Of a stretch of DNA of 64,000 nucleotides, positions 26,730-35,578 are shown piece after piece. The notes beneath the pieces are model-generated. The model saw only the letters and a program-made list of their open reading frames with translations. It did no database searches and had not been told where the DNA came from. A program made the position numbers and the translations under genes. The number at the start of each line of letters is the position of its first letter. Position 1 is the first letter of the stretch. Source of the stretch: CAYSPO01 sp964432945 (lineage in GTDB: Bacteria > Bacillota > Clostridia > Tissierellales > Peptoniphilaceae); contig CAYSPO010000002.1 in NCBI GenBank assembly GCA_964432945.1, positions 10,005-74,004 on the forward strand. Reading direction: 5' to 3'.

Positions 26730-26764
26730 CAAGGATTGAATCTTTTGATTCAATCCTTGTTTTA
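26730..26764 (+). terminator. Intrinsic terminator after the repressor gene
   Basis: caaggattgaatc / gattcaatccttg stem with T-rich tail; it separates the repressor from the ATPase, which has its own promoter. Confidence 0.88.
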
Positions 26765-26815
26765 TTTTTATATAAGAAATCTCTTTCTTAATCGCTTACT
26801 ATAACAAATATTACC

Positions 26816-26874
26816 TTGACAAGGTATTTTAGATAAGTTAAGCTATTAATGAATATATGAGCAGATATTCATAT
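26816..26874 (+). promoter_or_regulatory. Promoter -35 box and SmtB-type operator before the Zn/Cd ATPase
   Basis: TTGACA lies at 26816-26821. ATATGA (26855-26860) and TCATAT (26869-26874) form a dyad with 8 bases between, inside a longer AT-rich palindrome beginning GAATATATGA. This agrees with the ATATGAACA-type half-sites bound by SmtB/CadC/CzrA repressors. The -10 box is poorly defined (TAAGCT at 26839). It lies 40 bases before the ATPase start. Confidence 0.75.
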
Positions 26875-26913
26875 GAGTTGTTTAATAATTAACTTAATTA
26901 GGTGGGTGAAATA

Positions 26914-29347
26914 ATGAAGGCAATATATGAGATTAAAAACCTTGCTTGTGCAAGTTGTGCAGCAAAAATCGAAGATAAAATTAATACTCTTCCAGATGTA
27001 AATGAGGCTGTAATAGACTTTTCTACTTCAAAACTACATTTAGATTATTCAAAAGAAATAGATAACTCTTTATTAGAAGAAATTAATGGAATTATAGGAT
27101 CTATTGAATCAGGAGCATATTTAGAATATGAGAAAGAAACTAGAAAATCTACAAGTAGAGTGAAGGAAATATATGAAATTAAAAATCTCGGTTGTGCAAG
27201 TTGTGCAGCAAAAATCGAAGATAAAATTAATACTCTTCCAGATGTANNNNNNNNNNNNNNNNNNNNNNNNNNNNNNNNNNNNNNNNNNNNNNNNNNNNNN
27301 NNNNNNNNNNNNNNNNNNNNNNNNNNNNNNNNNNNNNNNNNNNNNNAATGAGGCTGTAATAGACTTTTCTACCTCAAAACTACATTTAGATTATGCAAAG
27401 GAGATAGATAATTCCTTACTAGAAGAAATCAATGAAATTATAGGTTCTATTGAATCAGGAGCATATTTAGAATATGAGAAAAAGAAAAATAAACAAATAA
27501 AGAAAGAAATTCAGGAAAATTCTTTCGAGGGGAAATTTTTATTTGTTAAACTTATTGTTCCTATAATAGTGTTTTTAACTTCTTTTCTAGTTAAAAATTC
27601 AAATGTAAAATTAGGAATGTTGGTCCTAGCGTATGTAGTTTCCGGAGCTGATGTAATAGAAACTGCTCTTAAAAATATAGTTAGAGGACAAGTTTTTGAT
27701 GAGAACTTTTTAATGACAATAGCCAGCCTTGGAGCTATAAGTATAGGTCAATTTTCTGAGGGTGTTGCAGTTATGGTTTTCTACTCTATTGGTGAATATT
27801 TTCAAGATATGGCAGTTAAAAAATCTAGAAAATCTATAAGTGATTTAATGGATATAAAAGTAGATCTAGCTCATTTGGAAAAAGATGGAAAAATTACAAC
27901 AGTTGATCCAAGTGAATTAAAGATATCAGATAGAATAATAGTTAAACCTGGAGAAAGAATTCCAGTAGATGGAGAAATTATTAAAGGTGAAACTTCTATT
28001 GATACATCAGCTTTAACAGGTGAATCTGTTCCAAGGGAAATTGGAGTTGGATCTAAGGTTTTATCTGGGGCAGTGAACTTAAACTCAACTATTACAGTAG
28101 AAGTTCAGAGTTTATATGAAGATTCAGCAGTTTCAAAAATTCTCAAATTAGTTGAAGAGTCTGGAGCTAAAAAGGCACCTACAGAAAAATTTATTACTAG
28201 GTTTTCAAGAATTTATACTCCAGTAGTAGTAATATCTGCTTTAATTTTAGCTTTAGTATTCCCGATTGTTTTAGGTGATCCTTTTTCTAAGTGGATTTAT
28301 AGAGCCCTAGTTTTCTTGGTAGCTTCTTGTCCTTGTGCTTTAGTTGTTTCTATTCCTTTAGGGTTTTTTGCAGGAATAGGTAGGCTAAGTAAAGATGGAG
28401 TTATCGTAAAAGGAGCTAATCATATAGAAGATATATCTAAGTTAGAAAAGATTGCTTTCGATAAAACTGGAACTTTAACAAAAGGTAAGTTTGTAGTAGA
28501 TGAAATCAATCCAGCAAATAATGTAGGAGAATATGAAGTTCTAAAGGCTGCAGCCATAGCAGAGTCTATGTCTAATCATCCAATAGCAGTTTCTATAAGG
28601 GAAAAATTCGACGAAGACATACCTCATCCGGATTCTTTAGAAGACTTAGCAGGACATGGCATTGTAGCAAGTCTTGATGGAAGTAAAATTTATGTTGGGA
28701 ATGGAAAACTTATGGAGAAATTTAATATTTCTTATGAAATAAATGACTCTATCGGTACAATCGTCTATGTTGCGGTTGATAATAAATTTCTTGGAAGTTT
28801 GATAGTTAATGATGAAATAAAAGCAGAGTCTGAGAGTGTAATAAGAAATCTTCATAAAGAAGGTATTAGAAGTTTAATGCTTACTGGAGATAAGGAGGAA
28901 GTAGCTAGAGAAGTTTCAAGTAGAATTGGAATAGATGATTATAAGGCTGAACTCCTCCCTCAAGATAAGGTCAAATGTATAGAAGATGAAATGAAAACAA
29001 TTGAAAGAAAGCTAGCTTTCGTTGGCGACGGTATTAATGATGCGCCTGTTCTAATGATATCTGATGTTGGTATTGCAATGGGACAAGTAGGATCAGATGC
29101 AGCTATTGAGGCAGCTGATGTTGTTATAATGGAAGATGATTTAACAACTCTTCCAAAGTTAACTAAAATTTCAAAAAATACAATGAAGATTGTAAGACAA
29201 AATATAATCTTCGCCTTAGCTTTTAAGATTCTTGTTCTTATACTAGGGGCTTTAGGTATAGCTAATATGTGGTTGGCAGTTTTCGCAGACACAGGAGTAG
29301 CCTTACTTGCTATTCTTAATTCAATTAGAATTCTTCGTATGAAGTAA
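26914..29347 (+). CDS. zntA: P1B-type Zn2+/Cd2+/Pb2+ ATPase with tandem HMA domains, interrupted by assembly gap
   Basis: A heavy-metal exporter. The start is ATG 26914 (GGTGGGTG upstream; GTG 26902 rejected). Two N-terminal heavy-metal-associated domains, each with CASC, sit 82 codons apart (Cys codons from 26947 and 27193). A 100-N gap (27247-27346) splits the second. The frames before and after differ only because 100 is not a multiple of 3; joined with no gap they read DV-NEAV exactly as in repeat 1. Then come about eight membrane helices, TGES, the CPC metal site in SCPCALV (28325-28345), DKTGTLT (Asp codon 28460), the HP motif in SNHPIAV, TGDK, GDGINDAP and a terminal helix with DTGVALLAILNSIR. 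CPC plus that Asp and Asn mark the zinc/cadmium/lead subgroup rather than copper. Confidence 0.93.
26920..27480 (+). repeat. Tandem HMA-domain repeat, 246-bp period
   Basis: Two copies of an 82-codon module (26920-27165 and 27166 to about 27480, the second containing the gap) are almost identical at DNA level: the run from tgtgcaagttgtgca to gatgta is the same in both. Such a young duplication explains why the assembler could not close the region. The true copy number may be higher than two. Confidence 0.85.
27247..27346. other. Assembly gap of 100 N
   Basis: Exactly 100 N, a conventional scaffold gap of unknown true length, located inside the second copy of the HMA repeat. The bases on both sides are contiguous in repeat 1. 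Confidence 0.99.
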
Positions 29348-29366
29348 ATTTAATATAAAAAATATG

Positions 29367-29408
29367 AAAAATCGGAATGTTTAAAAACTAAGCATTCCGA
29401 TTTTTGCT
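29367..29408 (+). terminator. Intrinsic terminator after the Zn/Cd ATPase
   Basis: aaaaatcggaatg / cattccgattttt stem, 20 bases past the stop. The following 190 bases to 29601 are AT-rich without visible features. Confidence 0.9.
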
Positions 29409-29601
29409 ATTTATAACATTTCTACAAAATTAGAAATTCTTGTGGATAATTGTCCTATCTTATTTTTACTTAACAATATATATAATTCCCTTATGAATAT
29501 ATGTAAAAAATATTTTACTACATTTATTAATATTCTTTAACTTTAATAGATATAATTTTTCTACTTAATAAATAGAAAAGAATGTATTTATAAATATCTA
29601 A

Positions 29602-30774
29602 CTAAAGTAAAAATAAATCTACTGTATCTCCTTCTTTTAGACAATCAGAGCCAGCAGGTATATCAACTAGGGCATTACAAGTAGCGGCACTAGATATTTG
29701 ACTAGAAGCATGGCTATCTGGGAAAGATACCTTACCGTTATCGTAGTTTCCTCTAATTATTCTTCTACCTCTTGATTTCTTAGGAAACTCATTTTGGCAT
29801 ATTGCTTTTCTATGTTTCAATGCAAGATTTTTTCCAGTTTGTTTAGTTAATATAGCACGAGCAAATATCTCAAAAGTAGCAAGGGCAGCAAAAGGATTCC
29901 CTGATAAGGCTAAAAAAGCAGTTTTTCCTTTGTGGTAACATTTCACATGCCCACCAGGTTTCATACTAACTTCAGAGAATATTTTTTCTCCCCCAATGTC
30001 GCTAAGGACTTCTTCCATATAATCAGCGTCTCCTACAGACACCCCGCCTGTTGAAATAACTAAGTCAAAATTATCTGCTAGTTTTGAAAATTCCTCTTTC
30101 AGTAACTTCGGATCATCTTCTAATTGTTGATTAATCTCTGCTTCAAAGCCAAGCTCTTTTAATCTTTGTGAGAATATAATTCCATTAGAATTGAAGATTT
30201 TTCCATCTTCTATTTTTCCATCATAAGAAACTAACTCAGAGCCTGTTGAAATCAAAGCAATTTTTGCTTTTCTATAAACTTTGATGTTAGAAATTCCTAA
30301 ATTCGCTAATGTCCCAAGATGTATAGCATTTAGTTCTTGATCTTGTTCCATTATTAATTCCCCTTTTCTTAATTCTTCTCCTTTATGGATAAAATTAGTG
30401 AAAGGTTCATACTTTTTATCTAAGGTAACTTTATTACCTTCTATTTTTACACTTTCAAGCCTACAAACTGCATTTGCTCCTTCAGGAATTTTAGCTCCTG
30501 TCATAATTCTTACAGCTTGCCCATTTTCAACTACTTTTTCTGAAACAAATCCTGCATGAATATCATCTATTACTTCTAAAATAACTCCTTTTCCAGAATC
30601 TTCTGCCCTAAAGCAAAATCCATCTAGAGGAGACCTATTAAAAAATGGTAAATCATAAGGACTTTCAAGGTCTTCTGCTAAAACTCTGCCTAAAGCATCT
30701 TTAAGATCTATTTCTTCTATTTCTGTTATTTTTTCGATGATTTCTATTTTTTCTAAAGCTTCTTCTATATTCAA
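29602..30774 (-). CDS. moeA: Molybdopterin molybdotransferase MoeA
   Basis: A 390-residue enzyme that inserts molybdate into adenylated molybdopterin. The likely start is TTG at 30774 (protein begins with NIEEALEKIE after the initiator), with AGGAAGTG just upstream; an upstream ATG at 30834 would add 20 residues, partly reading promoter-like sequence. Conserved blocks: FNRSPLDGFCFR (domain 1), RIMTGAKIPEGANAV, ISTGSELV, STGGVSVGDADYM and ALSGNPFAA in the MPT-binding domain; C-terminal domain IV ends LKEGDTVDLFLL. It is divergent from a MobB-like gene 92 bases away. No moaABCDE genes appear here, so the cofactor pathway is elsewhere or partial. Confidence 0.93.
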   Translation of the reverse strand: MNIEEALEKIEIIEKITEIEEIDLKDALGRVLAEDLESPYDLPFFNRSPLDGFCFRAEDSGKGVILEVIDDIHAGFVSEKVVENGQAVRIMTGAKIPEGANAVCRLESVKIEGNKVTLDKKYEPFTNFIHKGEELRKGELIMEQDQELNAIHLGTLANLGISNIKVYRKAKIALISTGSELVSYDGKIEDGKIFNSNGIIFSQRLKELGFEAEINQQLEDDPKLLKEEFSKLADNFDLVISTGGVSVGDADYMEEVLSDIGGEKIFSEVSMKPGGHVKCYHKGKTAFLALSGNPFAALATFEIFARAILTKQTGKNLALKHRKAICQNEFPKKSRGRRIIRGNYDNGKVSFPDSHASSQISSAATCNALVDIPAGSDCLKEGDTVDLFLL

Positions 30775-30866
30775 AATATCACTTCCTTTTATGTTATTAT
30801 ATATTATAGTAGACTGAGAATAAAGGAGAAACACATAATTAATTATACTAATACAAGGAGATTTAT

Positions 30867-31403
30867 ATGATAGAAGAAAAAAGAATGATTTTAGTTGGAT
30901 CTACTGGTAGAAATAGTGGAAAAACAACATTTTCGACTGAATTCATTAAAAAATATAAAGAAGATTATAAAATAGTTGCTTTGAAAGTAACGACAGTAGC
31001 AAATAGGCATATAAAATGCCCTAGAGGTGGAGAAGGCTGTGGTACTTGTACAAGTCTTATGGGCAATTTTGATATACGTATTGAAGAAAAAGTAGGAGAT
31101 TTAAAAGATACTCAGCGATTAAAGAAAGCTGGAGCAGATAGGGTTTATTGGATAAGATCTTATCCAGAATTTTTAACTCAGGCTTTTGAAGAATTTTTGG
31201 AATTAGTGAAAGATACAGATTTAATTATATGCGAATCTAATTCTTTAAGAAACTATGTTAAACCAAATATATTTATAATGATAGATAATTCCAAAGATAA
31301 AAAGAAAACAGCTCAAGCAGTTTATGACCATGCCACATATATCTATCCTCAAATTGAAGCCGAAGATGCTAAAAAGATACTTGAACAATTAGACATTGAG
31401 TAA
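30867..31403 (+). CDS. MobB-like P-loop protein
   Basis: A 178-residue nucleotide-binding protein with Walker A GSTGRNSGKTT (11-21), as in MobB (molybdopterin-guanine dinucleotide synthesis GTPase) and related small GTPases. A CPRGGEGCGTC segment (about 51-61) gives three Cys that could bind metal, not typical of plain MobB. CESNSLRNYVKPNIFIMI resembles the MobB motif that follows a conserved Glu before the last strands. Divergent from moeA, which supports a role in molybdenum cofactor handling. AAGGAG precedes the ATG. I am confident of the P-loop, less of the exact family. Confidence 0.7.
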   Translation: MIEEKRMILVGSTGRNSGKTTFSTEFIKKYKEDYKIVALKVTTVANRHIKCPRGGEGCGTCTSLMGNFDIRIEEKVGDLKDTQRLKKAGADRVYWIRSYPEFLTQAFEEFLELVKDTDLIICESNSLRNYVKPNIFIMIDNSKDKKKTAQAVYDHATYIYPQIEAEDAKKILEQLDIE

Positions 31404-31734
31404 CAGTGAATAGCTTTTATTCATTAATATTATAAATCTTCAAGTATTTTTATAGTAGAATATATTTTATGGAATTTTTTTGTCCCATATTAATTTATAA
31501 AATGACTCCTATAAACTCTCTTTTCTATTAATATAAAATTAATTATTTCTTATTATTAGCTAAAGAATTGCTTAGGAGTTTTTTTGTATATGAAATTATT
31601 TTATTATACTTTTATTTTTTTCAAAAAACTGTTATATTAATTTGTATTATTTTATATAACAAATCTAAATGCTTATACTTTGTAATTATTAATACTGTCT
31701 AGTATAATAAAACTAAGAAAAAAGAGGTGACGTA
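31404..31734 (+). promoter_or_regulatory. Gap before the MupG-like gene, with predicted promoter at 31680-31708
   Basis: TTGTAA (31680-31685), 17-base spacer and TATAAT (31703-31708) lie 27 bases before the start codon. Upstream in this 331-base gap are a loose dyad gttatat / atataac (31631-31660) and actcct (31505) facing aggagt plus seven T (31574-31586) with a 63-base interval. The latter could be an attenuator-like fold but I cannot place it in a known family. No coding signal is seen. Confidence 0.5.
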
Positions 31735-32781
31735 ATGATAGGATTTTCAATAAATTTATTCGATGATCTTGAGTCTATAAAGACTTACATTAAAAAGATG
31801 AAAGATGCAGGTTTCAGAAACGTTTTCACTACTATTTATGAACCTGAAGAAATAATGGATGATTTTTTATATACTTTAAGAGCAGTTGCTACTTTCTGTA
31901 AAGATTCAGGCTTAAAGCTAATGGTTGGAATATCTAAAGAATCTGTGAGAGAAGTAAATCTTAAATTAGATCCAAAAACTCTTATAGATAGTGGAATAAG
32001 TGGCTTAAGAGTTACCTATGATATTGATAATGAAAAAATTGCTGAACTTTCCAAATATATGAAAATAGCAGTTTCTGCTTCTCATACTAAAAAGGAAGAT
32101 ATAGACGAAATTAAAGCATTTGGTGGAAATTTAGATAATATAGAAGCATGGTATTACTACTATGAAAGAGATGAAATAGGGTTAAGTAGGATATACTTAA
32201 AGAATAGAAATAAATTCTGGGAAAAAGTGGGAATAGAAACAGTTGCTTTTGCTCCTGGTACCGATGATCATACCCATGATTTTGCTCCAAGATTAACCTT
32301 AGAAAAACATAGAGGTAAACACCCTTTATTTGCAACTATTGATTTGCTTGAATATGTTGATGTAAACTCTGTTTATATAGGGGATAATGTTATTGATGAT
32401 AAAACTATATATCAATTCCAAAGATATATGAACGATGAAACTCTTGTATTCTATGTTAATGTTCTTGATCAAGAATATTTTGAGTTAATTAAAGGATTGC
32501 ATAGAAATAGAATTGATGAGGCAGAATTAGTAATAAGGGCAGAAAATCCAATACAAATCAAAGACCATATTGTAGACAGATATCTTGTATCAAGACCAAA
32601 AGGATCTCTTACTATCGATAACCATAAAAACGGAAGATTTATGGGCGAATTTCATATTACTAAACAAGATATGGAACTATCCAATAAAACTAATGTTGTA
32701 GCCCATGTTAGAGAAGAAGATATAGATTTAATTGACAGGTGCTATGGCGGAGTAGAATTTGAAATAATAGAAAACATATAA
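31735..32781 (+). CDS. MupG-like (DUF871) TIM-barrel protein
   Basis: A 348-residue protein with an N-terminal TIM barrel starting MIGFSINLF and KKMKDAGFRNVFTTIYEPEE, and a C-terminal cyclophilin-like small domain with NHKNGRFMGEFHIT (about 297-310). This is the pattern of the DUF871/outer-surface-protein family, one member of which (MupG of Staphylococcus) is a 6-phospho-N-acetylmuramidase that cleaves MurNAc-6P-GlcNAc during cell-wall recycling. No MurNAc PTS, murQ or murR is nearby, so the muramidase role is only inferred. AGAGGTG precedes the ATG. Terminator follows. Confidence 0.82.
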   Translation: MIGFSINLFDDLESIKTYIKKMKDAGFRNVFTTIYEPEEIMDDFLYTLRAVATFCKDSGLKLMVGISKESVREVNLKLDPKTLIDSGISGLRVTYDIDNEKIAELSKYMKIAVSASHTKKEDIDEIKAFGGNLDNIEAWYYYYERDEIGLSRIYLKNRNKFWEKVGIETVAFAPGTDDHTHDFAPRLTLEKHRGKHPLFATIDLLEYVDVNSVYIGDNVIDDKTIYQFQRYMNDETLVFYVNVLDQEYFELIKGLHRNRIDEAELVIRAENPIQIKDHIVDRYLVSRPKGSLTIDNHKNGRFMGEFHITKQDMELSNKTNVVAHVREEDIDLIDRCYGGVEFEIIENI

Positions 32782-32818
32782 AAAGTATATATTTCCAATT
32801 TTGGAAATATATACTTTA
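32782..32818. terminator. Bidirectional terminator
   Basis: aaagtatatatttcca / tggaaatatatacttt, a perfect 16-bp stem with a 4-base loop, between convergent genes. Confidence 0.88.
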
Positions 32819-32827
32819 TTTAATAAG

Positions 32828-33580
32828 TTAACCTTCATAATTAACCAAGAAAAATTGATTATTTTTAAAAATTGGTCTATAAATATCACTGTATTCTTTG
32901 AACTGAGTCATATATTGTAGATTATAGCTTACATCATCTTTAAAGTGCATAGGAAGTATTATAGAAGGTTCGACCTCATCTATAAACATATTAAATCCAT
33001 CTGCATATCTTTGACCTAGTCTAGGATCAAGAGGGAAGAAAGCTATATCAATATCATAGATGCTTATTTCTTTAATAATTGATGTAAATCTTTCATACAT
33101 TTGCTCTTTTTCTTCCGGAGTATCTTCGTCCCAAACCCAAAGATTTAAATCACCAGCATGGAAGATATTAATACCATGATAGTTTACTAATAAGCTTACT
33201 CCTTGGTCAGTAGATGAAAAGGCACGGACACTAAAGTTATCTAGTATTAAGTTATCGCCTGCTTTTATATGGTAGGAGTTATCTGAATACATATGTTTTA
33301 AGTTCTTAACATTTTCAGAAGAACCCAAATCAATTATATTTTCCTTTTTTTCATAAGATTTTATATCTGATGAAAGTATATATTTATAAGGATTATCCCC
33401 TTTTAAGTTAAATATTTCGGAATTATAATGATCATCATGGCTATGGCTCACAAAGAAAGTAGTTGGACTATTAAGACTAGGTAGTTTTCCCTTATAATAA
33501 TCAAATATAAAGTTCTGGTCTTCAAATTTAACTGAAAAACCCGAATGATAAATATACTCTATGGTTATTTCTTTTAACAT
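32828..33580 (-). CDS. MBL-fold metallohydrolase (UlaG-like group)
   Basis: A 250-residue zinc hydrolase. Start taken at ATG 33580 (protein MLKEITIEYIYHSGFSV), with GAGGTG 6 bases upstream; the longer frame to 33631 reads into the promoter region. Zinc motif SHSHDDHYN (about 42-50), then HAGDLNLW and a late LPMHF with ligand His. The early YHSGFSVKFED resembles the UlaG/beta-lactamase-like group. It stands alone, convergent with the MupG-like gene. Substrate unknown. Confidence 0.82.
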   Translation of the reverse strand: MLKEITIEYIYHSGFSVKFEDQNFIFDYYKGKLPSLNSPTTFFVSHSHDDHYNSEIFNLKGDNPYKYILSSDIKSYEKKENIIDLGSSENVKNLKHMYSDNSYHIKAGDNLILDNFSVRAFSSTDQGVSLLVNYHGINIFHAGDLNLWVWDEDTPEEKEQMYERFTSIIKEISIYDIDIAFFPLDPRLGQRYADGFNMFIDEVEPSIILPMHFKDDVSYNLQYMTQFKEYSDIYRPIFKNNQFFLVNYEG

Positions 33581-33667
33581 AATGCACCTCACTTTATTAA
33601 TAATATCACAAGTTGGCTTGGTGTAAATCAATTTATATATTTAATAAATATTTAGAAGGAGATAAAT

Positions 33668-34366
33668 ATGACTGATGAATTCAAAAAATATAGACCTGAG
33701 GTTCATTCAACTCTTAGAAACAAAATAGTTACAGTCCCAGAAGCTGTATATGAAGCCAGTGGAATAATGATTTTAGGAGTAAGGATTAAATCCCTTCTTT
33801 TTACAACAGATGTTGCTTTAATTAGAAATCATAATGCTGATTCTGTAATAGCTGTATACCCTTTCACCCCACAATTATCTATAATGGACGCCATAATTAG
33901 CTCTGCTTCTGTTCCTGTCTTTACTGGTGTAGGAGGAGGAATAACATCAGGAACAAGGGCAGTAGTTTTAGGGCTTCAGGCAGAGCTAATGGGTTCTTAT
34001 GGTGTTGTAGTAAATGCTCCAATGAGAAATGATGTTATAAAAGAGATAGCAAATGCCATTGATATTCCTCTAATAGCTACAGTCGTTTCTTTTGAAGATG
34101 ACTTTATGGGTAAAATCCATGCAGGGGCAAAAATATTAAATGTTTCTGGTGGAAGAAATACAGTAGAACTTGTTAAGAAAATAAAATCTAAAATTGGAGA
34201 TGAGTTCCCAATTATTGCAACTGGTGGTAATACAAATGAATCAATAAGAGAAACAATTGAAGCAGGAGCAAATGCAATTACTTATACTCCTCCAACAAGT
34301 GCTCAATTATTCTCAGAAGTAATGGATAAATATAGGGAAGGAATGGGAGATTATACCAAGAAATAG
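33668..34366 (+). CDS. TIM-barrel-like protein of unknown function
   Basis: A 232-residue soluble protein with alternating strands and helices. The C-terminal segment FPIIATGGNTNESIRETIEAGANAITYTPP has the GG...GA..I pattern of phosphate-binding TIM barrels, and VFTGVGGGITSGTRA (about 81-95) is a second glycine-rich loop. Similar proteins are named simply hydrolase in databases. No catalytic residues can be assigned from sequence. AGGAG precedes the ATG. It lies 91 bases before rpsF, where a further promoter probably sits. Confidence 0.65.
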   Translation: MTDEFKKYRPEVHSTLRNKIVTVPEAVYEASGIMILGVRIKSLLFTTDVALIRNHNADSVIAVYPFTPQLSIMDAIISSASVPVFTGVGGGITSGTRAVVLGLQAELMGSYGVVVNAPMRNDVIKEIANAIDIPLIATVVSFEDDFMGKIHAGAKILNVSGGRNTVELVKKIKSKIGDEFPIIATGGNTNESIRETIEAGANAITYTPPTSAQLFSEVMDKYREGMGDYTKK

Positions 34367-34457
34367 TTGAAAATATAGATGTTTTATGGTATTATTCTTA
34401 GGTAATCTCTGCTCCAAGTAAAAGATTGGGGCCAAAGACCATAGGGAGGTGTAATAA

Positions 34458-34742
34458 ATGAGAAAATACGAAGGCGTTATAGTTTTTAAACCAGATGTAG
34501 ACGAAACTACTAGAGAAGGTGTATTCAAAAGACTTACTGATATTATCGAAAGTAATGGAAAAGTTGATGAAGTTTCTGAGTGGGGAATGAGAAAACTTGC
34601 TTATGAAGTTGATTATTATAAGGAAGGTTACTACTACGTTATTCAATTTGAAGCAGAATCTAAAGAAATTGAAGAACTTACTAGAGTATCAACCATTACT
34701 GACGGAATTTTGAGACATATGTTTACAAGAATCGAAGACTAG
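34458..34742 (+). CDS. rpsF: 30S ribosomal protein S6
   Basis: A 94-residue S6 protein: MRKYEGVIVFKPDVDE, then NGKVDEVSEWGMRKLAYEVDYYKEGYYYVIQFEA with the typical RKLAY motif. S6 binds S18 in the small-subunit platform. Strong GGGAGGTG site. First gene of the conserved rpsF-ssb-rpsR operon; spacing to ssb 16 bases. The 90-base leader may hold the S6:S18 autoregulatory RNA, but I could not recognise it with confidence. Confidence 0.97.
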   Translation: MRKYEGVIVFKPDVDETTREGVFKRLTDIIESNGKVDEVSEWGMRKLAYEVDYYKEGYYYVIQFEAESKEIEELTRVSTITDGILRHMFTRIED

Positions 34743-34758
34743 ACCTAGGAGGCAGGAT

Positions 34759-35286
34759 ATGAATAATGTTGTTTTAATTGGAAGACTTACTAGAGATCCA
34801 GAGCTTAGATATACAGCTGAGAACGGTAATGCTATGTGTAGCTTTACTATAGCAGTAGATAGAGGACTATCTAGGGATAAAAAGCAAGAAATGGAAGCTA
34901 AGGGTCAACCTACAGCTGACTTTATTCGTATAGTTGCTTGGGGAAAGACTGCAGAACTTTGTGGAAATTACTTACAAAAAGGCTTACAAACTGCTGTCCA
35001 AGGAAGAATCCAAACAGGTTCTTATACAAATCAACAAGGACAAAGAGTTTATACAACTGATGTTGTAGCTGAAAGAGTAAACTTTATTGAATGGCCAGAT
35101 TCTTCAAAGAATATGGGTTATCAAAACCAAAATCAAAATAATTCCCAAGAGTCTGGTTTTGGTGGAGGAAACTTCAACCAAGCTGGACAATCTAACAATA
35201 TGCAAGGCTTTAACCAAGATATAGGTTCAGACGACGACAATGATTTTATTCCGTACAAAGGTGATGACGACGAATTACCATTTTAG
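34759..35286 (+). CDS. ssb: Single-stranded DNA-binding protein
   Basis: A 175-residue SSB with N-terminal OB fold (MNNVVLIGRLTRDPELRYT to about residue 110), a Gln/Asn/Gly-rich flexible linker, and the acidic partner-docking tip DDDELPF at the C-terminus. It coats single-stranded DNA in replication and repair. AGGAGG precedes the ATG. Middle gene of the S6-SSB-S18 operon. Confidence 0.97.
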   Translation: MNNVVLIGRLTRDPELRYTAENGNAMCSFTIAVDRGLSRDKKQEMEAKGQPTADFIRIVAWGKTAELCGNYLQKGLQTAVQGRIQTGSYTNQQGQRVYTTDVVAERVNFIEWPDSSKNMGYQNQNQNNSQESGFGGGNFNQAGQSNNMQGFNQDIGSDDDNDFIPYKGDDDELPF

Positions 35287-35301
35287 TAGAAAGGAAAAGC
35301 T

Positions 35302-35526
35302 ATGAAAAGAGGATACAGACCAAGAAGAAAACAATGTGCTTTCTGTCAAGATAAAACAAAAGAAATTGATTATAAAGACGTTAAAACTCTTCAAAGATAT
35401 GTAAGTGATAGAGGAAAAATCCTACCAAGAAGAGCTACAGGTAACTGTGCTAAACATCAAAGAAAAGTGACAGAAGAAATTAAAAAAGCAAGACAAGTAA
35501 TTCTTCTGCCATATTCAGCAGATTAA
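35302..35526 (+). CDS. rpsR: 30S ribosomal protein S18 (C+ form)
   Basis: A 74-residue S18. It keeps the CAFC pair at the N-terminus and NCAKH later, the cysteine-containing (zinc-type) version. Conserved [20 protein letters not shown] block is complete. 15 bases after ssb; GAAAGGA site. Confidence 0.97.
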   Translation: MKRGYRPRRKQCAFCQDKTKEIDYKDVKTLQRYVSDRGKILPRRATGNCAKHQRKVTEEIKKARQVILLPYSAD

Positions 35527-35539
35527 TTTGTTTAATTTG

Positions 35540-35575
35540 AAGACAAACTCAATTTCTTGGGTTTGTCTTATTTAT
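35540..35575. terminator. Terminator after rpsR
   Basis: aagacaaac / gtttgtctt stem with a 12-base loop and a weak T-rich tail, 14 bases past rpsR. Confidence 0.7.
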
Positions 35576-35578
35576 TTA

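Noticed and set aside
27173..27346. Apparent frameshift and second start in the Zn/Cd ATPase
   Set aside because: Caused by the arbitrary 100-N gap; flanks are in one frame if joined directly.
34367..34457. S6:S18 ribosomal leader RNA before rpsF
   Set aside because: Expected from operon type but I could not recognise the conserved bulge and stem with confidence.
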